From Promethearchaeota archaeon (GTDB taxonomy: Archaea > Asgardarchaeota > Lokiarchaeia > Sigynarchaeales > SOKP01), in assembly GCA_019894655.1 (NCBI GenBank), contig JAGXNZ010000308.1, positions 1 to 7,001 of the forward strand: DNA of 7,001 nucleotides, written 5' to 3'. The notes below the pieces were generated by a model. That model was not told the DNA's origin. It did no database searches and was given only the letters and a program-made list of their open reading frames with translations. The translations under genes were made by a program, and so were the position numbers. Of the stretch, positions 1 through 5,257 are shown piece after piece (positions within the stretch are counted from its first letter, which is position 1; every line of letters begins with the position of its first letter).

Positions 1-1092
1 ATTTGGAGCTAGAATTCTTTCAAGTTGGGGTTGAGTAATGACATTTTCAAACTTTCCGTATCCATACTCTCCGTATGGTTCGTAAATATCCCACCCCGTT
101 GCTACGATAATTGTTCCTACCTTAAATGTGACTTCTTCGGGTAATTGACTGAAGTCTATTGCATCTAGCTCACAAGCCTCAACGCAGCTAAAGCATTCTA
201 CGCATACTTCTCGATTAATGTCATATAAGAATGGAACGGCTTGTCCAAACGCGATGTCTATAGCTCTTCGTGGTCCTAAGTGTTCGTCAAAGTAGTTTGA
301 AGTAGTTATAGGGCAGACCTCCGTGCATGCTCCGCATCCATTACAATCATTGTTAACATATCGTGGTTTCTTTTCCACAGTTACATCATAATTTCCAACG
401 TACCCTTCAACTTTTTTTACTTCGCTATAGCTAAGAATCTCTATGTTCTCATTTCGATTGACTTCGAGCATAACAGGACCGCAGATTCATATAGAACAGT
501 CGTCGGTAGGAAATGTTCTATCTAATTGGGACATTCTACCACCTATTGTAGTTTTGCTTTCAACAAGGTAAACTTTAATCCCTTCATTTGCTAGGTCCAA
601 CGCAGCGTTCATTCCAACTATCCCCGCACCCACGACTAGAGTGGCCTTCTCAACAGGAACCGTTCTCACTGGGACAGCCTTCAAAGTCTTTGCTCGGTTA
701 ACTCCGCTGTTAACCAATATTTTAGCTTTATTCAATGCCTCTTCATTATCTTCAGTACACCAAGAACAATGTTCTCTCACATTGACCATTTGAAAATGAT
801 AGGGGTTCAAATCTGTTTTAGCGATAGAACCTCTATAAATTGGTTCGTGAGTTCGAGGAGTTCAAGCGGAAGCAACAATGCAATCTAGATTTTTCTCATT
901 TATATCATTTATGATTTCTTGTTGCCCGCTTTCTGTTCAAAGGAACGCATGAGTTTTAGATACTACGACATCATCTAAACCTTTAGCAAAATCTACCAAT
1001 TTATCACAGTCTACTTTTCTTTTTATATTGATTCCTCATTGGCAAGCATAATAACCGATTCTTGTATTCAATCCTTGATTGTTTTTTTCCAT
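1..1092 (-). CDS. hdrA: HdrA, heterodisulfide reductase subunit A, N-terminal 364 codons, with four in-frame TGA (putative selenocysteine) codons; 3' end beyond the window
   Basis: HdrA is the FAD and iron-sulfur subunit of cytoplasmic heterodisulfide reductase complexes, where it bifurcates electrons between a disulfide acceptor and ferredoxin. I translated the whole minus frame from ATG 1092-1090 to base 1. It is continuous except for TGA at residues 19, 52, 77 and 202. Domains: N-terminal HdrA domain (about 11-112) with RIGYYACQ-x-GINI, a TPRTHEP motif at 78-84 and REHCSWC at 106-112; FAD-binding Rossmann motif GAGIVG at 155-160 with E178 and GGRM 184-187; TFPTDDCSI-x-IC at 193-204; inserted ferredoxin with CxxCxxCxxxC at 250/253/256/260 and at 297/300/303/307; then the second part of the flavin domain (ATGWDIYEP 331-339, YGYGKFENVIT 343-353). 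The start is supported by a Shine-Dalgarno site and by RIG beginning at residue 11, as usual. Every TGA sits at a family cysteine, so Sec is favoured over pseudogene. HdrA is usually about 650 residues or longer, so roughly half is here. Confidence 0.93.
487..489 (-). other. In-frame TGA, putative Sec202 of HdrA
   Basis: The TGA lies in D-D-C-S-I-[TGA]-I-C-G-P-V-M-L-E-V. The family pattern is D-C-S-x-C-I-L-x-P-K-M-V-E-V, so the TGA replaces the second cysteine of CSxC near the FAD. C199 remains a normal codon, and an additional C204 follows two residues later. Confidence 0.83.
862..864 (-). other. In-frame TGA, putative Sec77 of HdrA
   Basis: The TGA lies in V-A-S-A-[TGA]-T-P-R-T-H-E-P. The family signature is A-C-T-P-R-T-H-E-P, so the TGA replaces an almost invariant cysteine. 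The flanking signature makes this the clearest of the four alignments. Confidence 0.83.
937..939 (-). other. In-frame TGA, putative Sec52 of HdrA
   Basis: The TGA lies in A-F-L-[TGA]-T-E-S-G-Q-Q-E, matching the conserved HdrA stretch in which a single cysteine precedes a short loop ending in G-Q-E. The reading frame and HdrA similarity continue unbroken on both sides. Confidence 0.78.
1036..1038 (-). other. In-frame TGA, putative Sec19 of HdrA
   Basis: The TGA lies in A-C-Q-[TGA]-G-I-N-I. HdrA proteins normally read C-x-C-G-x-N-I here, so the TGA replaces the second cysteine of the N-terminal CxC, a probable Fe-S ligand. C17 keeps an ordinary codon. Tryptophan would not fit this position. 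Confidence 0.8.
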
Positions 1093-1406
1093 TTTCTTTC
1101 TTACTCCACCTCAATTTTTACAATTATGTATAATAATTCCTTTCGTTAATTACTTTTCGTCCTTTATCATTTTCCGACATTTTTTGCGATATTTTGTCGA
1201 AAAATTTACTTCTTTTAATAAATTTTTATTTAATTTATTATTTAAGTTAGTTTTTATGTGATATATTAAATTATTTTCTATTTAACGATATAAGAAAAAG
1301 CTAATAATCCAATTAATGACATAATAAAAAATAACAAATTCTTCAATCTAAGGCTTTTAATTGTATCTAAATAAGAAAGACGCCAAATTTACAATTTTTA
1401 GATAGT
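1093..1406. other. AT-rich intergenic region between the epimerase gene and hdrA
   Basis: About 314 bases without a supportable gene. The hdrA-proximal end holds the Shine-Dalgarno site, and A/T-rich stretches suitable for a TATA box occur near 1125-1135 and 1208-1226 (minus strand); I cannot choose between them. A short inverted repeat CGACA/TGTCG (1175-1179 and 1195-1199) lies 83-107 bases upstream of the hdrA start. T-rich runs on the minus strand just past the epimerase stop (for example TTATTTTTT around 1329-1337) could terminate that transcript. The plus-strand open frame here is Phe/Leu/Ile-rich with no recognisable domain and I do not treat it as a gene. Confidence 0.6.
1104..1112 (-). 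promoter_or_regulatory. Shine-Dalgarno site of hdrA
   Basis: The minus strand reads GAGGTGGAG just upstream of ATG 1092. GAGGTG (1107-1112) matches the archaeal anti-SD core over six bases and ends 14 nt from the start. The overlapping GGAG (1104-1107) ends 11 nt from it. This fixes the HdrA start and shows that translation is meant to begin upstream of all four TGA codons. Confidence 0.65.
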
Positions 1407-2552
1407 CTATTGCGCTAATTGAACTTGATTTATAGCTGAAGTTTCTTTTTCACGTTCGATAAAATTTGCTGTGAGTTCTTCTAACTTTTCTATTTTATTT
1501 TCTAGAAGTTCTATTCTGCTAAAATTCGCTGCTAAGATTTTTCTTATTAGTCTATTTTCTGAAATGGTAAACGCTCCAGCTTTTTTCCTGAAAAATTTGT
1601 ACCTTCGATAAGGTTCAGATCTTTTCAAAAGATTTAATCTAATCATCCATTTAATAGCGGGCATAAAATGTTTTTTAGGACCAATTCTTTTTTTGACTTC
1701 TCCATAATAATCTTCAAGTGTATGTTTTTGGTATTTTAAGAGGTTTTGTGATTTATTGGTATTCATAAAACCACAATGGAAGTCTTTTTCAGCAAATCCT
1801 TCTTCAGGGAGGAAATTTCTACCTAACCCAAAAATCTCCATCATATCGTTAAGATACTCTCGATATGTTATTCTACACTTTTTTCCACCGGCTAAATTGA
1901 AAGTCTCACCCCATACCTCATCGCACTCAATTGCGTTGACTATGGCTAATCCAACATCTTTAGTGTCACATATTTCGATAGAAGTATCTAAAGGCATATG
2001 AAACATTAAAGGATCCATATTTAGTTTATCGATAGATGTGATGTAGGTTAATCTGAATATTGCAGAATCTACACCCGATTCTCTAATCAACTTTTCAGCA
2101 GAAATCTTAGTTATTGCATAATAATCTCCTTTGCTGGGGACAAGGGGATCGGTAACTTCTATCATTGGATTGTATCGGCGATCTCCATAAATCGCTACTG
2201 AGGATGTAAATATCAATTTTGGTTCAAGTGCTTGTTTCTTAATCGCATTTAAAATATTTTTCGTGCCTCCAACATTTACAGATTCAGCCAAGCTGGGATT
2301 AGTATCTGCTAACGGTGGAATAATCGCAGCCAAATGAATTATTAGATCTTGTTTTTGAACAGCAGCATTTACATCTTCCTTATTTCTGAGGTCACCCCAA
2401 ATAATCTCAATTCTATTCTTATATTTTTTAGCGATCTTTCTGTTTTTTCTATTATAGACTTCAAAAACTCTGACTTCATAATCTCTATTCAATAGTTCCT
2501 TTAAAGTGCTTAACCCTACATTTCCAAACGCACCTGTTAATAATACTTTCAT
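1407..2552 (-). CDS. NAD-dependent epimerase/dehydratase family protein (extended SDR)
   Basis: A 381-residue extended short-chain dehydrogenase/reductase of the nucleotide-sugar epimerase/dehydratase type, probably cytosolic. Visible features: N-terminal Rossmann motif G7-A-F-G10-N-V-G13; acidic E31 at the end of the second strand, which suggests NAD rather than NADP; GDLRN at 53-57; HLAA at 73-76 lining the cofactor; TSS at 116-118 and Y145-A-I-T-K149, the catalytic Ser and YxxxK; D200-V-G-L-A, a typical motif in the substrate half. The SDR core ends near residue 285. A basic stretch (about 290-325) and a Glu/Lys-rich predicted coiled coil (about 343-370) follow, giving an unusual tail. The start is supported by AAGGAG six bases upstream. 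The stop is TAG. The substrate cannot be told from sequence: sugar epimerase, dehydratase or reductase are all possible. It is divergent from the HTH_10 regulator. Confidence 0.9.
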   Translation of the reverse strand: MKVLLTGAFGNVGLSTLKELLNRDYEVRVFEVYNRKNRKIAKKYKNRIEIIWGDLRNKEDVNAAVQKQDLIIHLAAIIPPLADTNPSLAESVNVGGTKNILNAIKKQALEPKLIFTSSVAIYGDRRYNPMIEVTDPLVPSKGDYYAITKISAEKLIRESGVDSAIFRLTYITSIDKLNMDPLMFHMPLDTSIEICDTKDVGLAIVNAIECDEVWGETFNLAGGKKCRITYREYLNDMMEIFGLGRNFLPEEGFAEKDFHCGFMNTNKSQNLLKYQKHTLEDYYGEVKKRIGPKKHFMPAIKWMIRLNLLKRSEPYRRYKFFRKKAGAFTISENRLIRKILAANFSRIELLENKIEKLEELTANFIEREKETSAINQVQLAQ

Positions 2553-2558
2553 ACTACT

Positions 2559-2564
2559 CTCCTT
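2559..2564 (-). promoter_or_regulatory. Shine-Dalgarno site of the epimerase gene
   Basis: The minus strand reads AAGGAG ending six bases before the ATG at 2552. This is a strong, well-spaced site that fixes the start, and it contrasts with the leaderless-looking genes nearby. Confidence 0.75.
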
Positions 2565-2576
2565 ATAAAATTAATA

Positions 2577-2608
2577 ATTTTGTTTTCTTGCCTAAACTGA
2601 AACAAAAT
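2577..2608. repeat. 9-bp inverted repeat in the epimerase leader
   Basis: ATTTTGTTT at 2577-2585 and its exact reverse complement AAACAAAAT at 2600-2608 are separated by 14 bases. The repeat lies 25-56 bases upstream of the epimerase ATG and could be a protein-binding site or a weak RNA hairpin. The arms are AT-rich, so chance is a real alternative. Confidence 0.4.
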
Positions 2609-2649
2609 CCCTATGAAATAAGAATTAATACTTACTAAATAATCGAATG

Positions 2650-2663
2650 GTTGCGATCGCAAC
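2650..2663. promoter_or_regulatory. 14-bp perfect palindrome, candidate operator in the divergent control region
   Basis: GTTGCGATCGCAAC is a perfect 14-bp dyad with no spacer and a GC-rich core (GCGATCGC) in otherwise AT-rich DNA. It ends next to the TATA-like element of the HTH_10 regulator gene, so it covers the usual BRE position and part of the space upstream. A bound dimer there would block or recruit TFB/TBP. It lies about 100 bases upstream of the epimerase start, so it could control both genes. Binding by the neighbouring regulator is an inference. Confidence 0.55.
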
Positions 2664-2671
2664 ATATAATA
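2664..2671 (+). promoter_or_regulatory. TATA box of the HTH_10 regulator gene
   Basis: ATATAATA is centred about 28 bases upstream of the ATG at 2696. Archaeal transcription usually begins about 25-28 bases downstream of the TATA centre, which puts the mRNA 5' end at or very near the ATG. No Shine-Dalgarno sequence is present, so a leaderless mRNA is likely. Confidence 0.55.
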
Positions 2672-2695
2672 GTTTCTATTTATTTTACAAATTAT

Positions 2696-3376
2696 ATGAA
2701 AATCATAAGATTACAGATACCGGGCAATTTTTTAGAACACATAGGCTTTGCAGACCTGTTTCAACATCTTGAATTCATAGAAATTTTAAACGCTTTCCAA
2801 TACGACCAAAATCACTTCTTTGCTCTTCAGAGGATAAGGTTCAAACCAACTATAACTCAAGATCTGGATAAATACATTAATGAAAAATTTAATCCTCAAT
2901 CTTTCCAGTTATTAAATCAAACTAGGAACGAAATTATTTGCATTATGAATCAGAATAAAACCTCTGGATTCTTTCCAATCGTCGACTCAGGCCCATGGGC
3001 ATTCCTTTTTCCCATTCATGTTTCTCAAGAAGTTCTTTTAATTAATTTAATCTCTCAAAATGAATATGTCAATAAATTATTCGATGTTATTAATTCATTT
3101 ACTGAGAAATATGAAATCATAGGAATGACCGATTTGGATAAAATTAATGAAGTCGATCAAACAATCTGGAGATCAGCAATTCCGTTTCCAAATTTTACAA
3201 AGAGACAGCAAGAAGTAGCTGCATATGCTGCTAAAGAAGGTTTTTTTAAAACTCCAAAGAAGATAAGTGCGGTTCAAATAGCTACTTATTTTGGAATATC
3301 AGAATCAGCTGTTAATAAGCTATTAAAAACTGCCAAAAATTTAGCTATGGAATATTTTTTTGGATCATTTTTGTAA
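2696..3376 (+). CDS. HTH_10 (bacterioopsin-activator type) transcriptional regulator
   Basis: A 226-residue probable DNA-binding regulator. Residues 167-221 form the C-terminal helix-turn-helix of the bacterioopsin-activator family: FTKRQQEV at 167-174, AAKEGFF at 178-184, PKKIS at 187-191, then the turn and recognition helix YFGISESAVNKLL at 198-210. In this family the N-terminal part usually senses a signal; here residues 1-160 are a mixed alpha/beta region that I do not recognise, with three Cys/Trp-poor segments and no membrane helix. I chose ATG 2696 over a TTG at 2651 because the TTG lies inside the palindrome and upstream of the TATA box, while the ATG is at the expected transcription start. 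The stop is TAA. It is divergent from the epimerase gene; autoregulation through the palindrome is plausible. Confidence 0.85.
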   Translation: MKIIRLQIPGNFLEHIGFADLFQHLEFIEILNAFQYDQNHFFALQRIRFKPTITQDLDKYINEKFNPQSFQLLNQTRNEIICIMNQNKTSGFFPIVDSGPWAFLFPIHVSQEVLLINLISQNEYVNKLFDVINSFTEKYEIIGMTDLDKINEVDQTIWRSAIPFPNFTKRQQEVAAYAAKEGFFKTPKKISAVQIATYFGISESAVNKLLKTAKNLAMEYFFGSFL

Positions 3377-3522
3377 TATAAATGTTTGAAAAGGTCAAAT
3401 TATTCAGCATTTTTGACTAAAAACATAAATTATATTGAAAATATTTTTATTAGCGTGTGACCTAATAATTAAAATAATCAAATTTAATGTAGAAAGCAAT
3501 TCGAAGGAATTTCTAATTAATT
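3377..3522. promoter_or_regulatory. Intergenic region upstream of the HEAT-repeat gene with repeated GTCA half-sites
   Basis: This 146-base gap has a 6-bp inverted pair GTCAAA (3394-3399)/TTTGAC (3412-3417), with TTTT beginning inside the second arm. A third related element, TGACCT (3458-3463), is the reverse complement of AGGTCA at 3392-3397. The first pair may be a weak terminator for the regulator gene; the spaced GTCA elements could also be operator half-sites. An A/T-rich TATA-like stretch lies near 3466-3475, and AAGGA at 3504-3508 is a poor, distant (14 nt) ribosome binding site for the ATG at 3523. Confidence 0.3.
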
Positions 3523-5136
3523 ATGCCAGATTCAAGGGTTTCACCTCAAGAAATATTTGACAACCGAGAAGAATATGGATTAGAAAATTCCGTTGAAATG
3601 CTAACAGATATTATTGAAACAGATAAGGATAACGGTAGCAGAATAAAAGCTATAAAATTTCTTGGCGGTATTATAAAATACATTCCTAAATTAAATAACG
3701 AGTGCTTTACTACATTGGAAAACATCCTAATTTCTGAACTCAATATTGATATAAAATGTGAAGCTGCATTAGCTTTAGGAAAACTAAAGAACGACAAAGC
3801 ACTTAAACCTTTAAAATGGACATTAGAACAGAAATCAGCCGATGCTGGCCTAAGATTAGCTACTTTGAAGGCAATAAAGAAAACGAAGTTTAAGGAACCG
3901 CAGATTACAATTTTTATAAATGAATTAGATTCTGAATATAGTTCCATCAGGGAATATGTCAGAAACCAACTAGTGGGGCTCGAACCTGAAAGTCTTATTA
4001 GGTTATTGCTGGAAAATTTAGAGAGCGAGAATATTTCAAACAAACATAAATCAGAAATCATCAAACTAATTGGCTATGAACTTTCCAGCATAAATATTTC
4101 ATTTCAGGATATGGATTATATAAAAGTGAAATATCCAGAGATTGTTTCCAGTTTACTTCGTGATAAAGCAGTACTGTTAGAACAAATTACTCGAAATTTA
4201 AAAACCGAAAATATCGAGTTAATGGACTCGGCAACTTTGATATTGAGACTTTTAACCCCCGAGATTAACAGAGACATAATCAAATTATTATTAAGTGATG
4301 ACTTCATAGTTAGAAAAAACGCAATTACATTAACTGGAAAGCTAAAATTAAAGGATGCTATAGAATCTTTAATTTCAGATTTAGACAATATTTATAGCGA
4401 AGTTAGTGTAGCCACGATTGAAGCCTTAGGAGAAATTGGTGATCTTTCTGCTGTACCCGAGTTACTTGATGTTTTGAATGTTGAGGATATAAGCTTTGAA
4501 TACACAGATATAGACATGAAGTTTTATATAATGGCCGCCGTAAAGAAAATTTATACGAGCAATAAAGGGGCTAATTACGAATATTTATTTTCTAGTTTGG
4601 AATCGAATAGTGAAACCCTTAAGGAAAGCATCGCATTTATATTAGGTGAAATTGGCAATAAGGAGTTTGCCTACCCCTTAACTGAATTACTAAAGACTAG
4701 GAATTTGGATGTTAAGAAAAACGCGATTATAGCTCTAGGTAAAATTGGAAATATCGATCCTATCGCACATTTAATAGAGATCTTAGAAAGTCCCAATTCC
4801 TATTGGTTGATTAAAAAAGTAGCAATAGACGCAATTTTAAACATTTTTCAGAGAAATTGGTATCGAATAAAGGAAAATAATGTCGAATTTAAAAGGACGG
4901 TAACCAAGCATATTGCCACATTAATCGATATTTTAAAGAAAAGCGAAGCAGAAAATGCCAAGGTTAAAATTAGCTTAATAAAATTCTTAGAAATTTATGG
5001 TGATGAACCAGCTTTGAGTGCTTTACTCGCAAGAGTAAATGATATTGAAAGAATCGTTAGGATACACGCAAGCAATGCGATTAAAAAGATAGAAGATAAG
5101 ATAGAAGAAAGACTCGGTCTCGATTCAGTCAATTAA
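3523..5136 (+). CDS. HEAT-repeat protein
   Basis: A 537-residue all-helical repeat protein of the HEAT/PBS-lyase-like class, with no signal peptide, membrane helix or catalytic motif that I can see, so it is probably a cytosolic scaffold or adaptor. Repeats share the pattern V-x-x-x-A-I-x-A-L-G-x-I-G-x-x-x-A-x-x-x-L. Clear units are at about 76-104 (ALALGKLKNDKALKPL), 261-288 (TGKLKLKDAIESL), 292-318 (ALGEIGDLSAVPELL), 364-391 (ILGEIGNKEFAYPL), 394-421 (ALGKIGNIDPIAHLIEIL) and a terminal one at about 483-525. Weaker helical units fill 40-70 and 110-255, suggesting an unbroken superhelix. The charged C-terminal helix (KKIEDKIEER, 521-530) caps it. Some HEAT proteins modify bilin-binding proteins, but nothing here supports that role. 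The partner is unknown. It sits between a regulator and an FrhB-like protein with its own gaps, so co-transcription is uncertain. The stop is TAA. Confidence 0.88.
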   Translation: MPDSRVSPQEIFDNREEYGLENSVEMLTDIIETDKDNGSRIKAIKFLGGIIKYIPKLNNECFTTLENILISELNIDIKCEAALALGKLKNDKALKPLKWTLEQKSADAGLRLATLKAIKKTKFKEPQITIFINELDSEYSSIREYVRNQLVGLEPESLIRLLLENLESENISNKHKSEIIKLIGYELSSINISFQDMDYIKVKYPEIVSSLLRDKAVLLEQITRNLKTENIELMDSATLILRLLTPEINRDIIKLLLSDDFIVRKNAITLTGKLKLKDAIESLISDLDNIYSEVSVATIEALGEIGDLSAVPELLDVLNVEDISFEYTDIDMKFYIMAAVKKIYTSNKGANYEYLFSSLESNSETLKESIAFILGEIGNKEFAYPLTELLKTRNLDVKKNAIIALGKIGNIDPIAHLIEILESPNSYWLIKKVAIDAILNIFQRNWYRIKENNVEFKRTVTKHIATLIDILKKSEAENAKVKISLIKFLEIYGDEPALSALLARVNDIERIVRIHASNAIKKIEDKIEERLGLDSVN

Positions 5137-5153
5137 ACGTGTAAAAAGACTTG

Positions 5154-5166
5154 TTTCTCTTTTTTT
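5154..5166 (+). terminator. T-tract terminator of the HEAT-repeat gene
   Basis: TTTCTCTTTTTTT lies 18 bases after the TAA stop, ending in seven consecutive T on the coding strand. Runs of T like this are the usual intrinsic signal for archaeal RNA polymerase. It argues that the FrhB-like gene downstream is transcribed from its own promoter. Confidence 0.55.
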
Positions 5167-5229
5167 AGAAAATTTTAATATATCTAATCCATAACCGTAA
5201 CATAGTTATCAAATTATTGAATTAAGCTA

Positions 5230-5237
5230 ATATAAAG
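5230..5237 (+). promoter_or_regulatory. TATA box of the FrhB-like gene
   Basis: ATATAAAG is centred about 24 bases before the ATG at 5258, so transcription should start at or just beside the start codon. There is no good Shine-Dalgarno sequence between the box and the ATG, which again suggests a leaderless transcript. Confidence 0.55.
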
Positions 5238-5257
5238 TTCTTAATGAGATACTAAAA

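Noticed and set aside
1..1092. hdrA as a pseudogene, or TGA read as tryptophan.
   Set aside because: Only TGA occurs, only at cysteine columns, with no frameshift and an intact Shine-Dalgarno site. Tryptophan would not replace Fe-S cysteines, and the other Trp residues here (111, 334) use TGG.
1079..1261. 60-codon plus-strand open frame in the hdrA upstream region.
   Set aside because: It is Phe/Leu-rich translation of T-rich DNA, overlaps the hdrA start and its Shine-Dalgarno site in antisense, and has no ribosome binding site or domain.
1278..1388. Minus-strand open frame of about 36 codons after the epimerase stop, with one hydrophobic segment (LLFFIMSLIGLLAFSYIV), in the same frame as the epimerase.
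   Set aside because: No start codon with a ribosome binding site until an internal ATG leaving 14 residues, and three stops (TAG, TAA, TAA) separate it from the epimerase. A small membrane peptide is possible but not supported.
2651..2695. TTG start giving 15 extra N-terminal residues on the HTH_10 regulator.
   Set aside because: It would begin inside the palindrome and upstream of the TATA box, so it would not be on the transcript; ATG 2696 lies at the predicted transcription start.
3546..4388. Minus-strand open frames opposite the HEAT-repeat gene (3546-4064 and 4116-4388), and the plus-strand frame 1756-2001 opposite the epimerase.
   Set aside because: They are antisense shadows of well-supported genes, Ser/Phe/Ile-rich and without recognisable domains.
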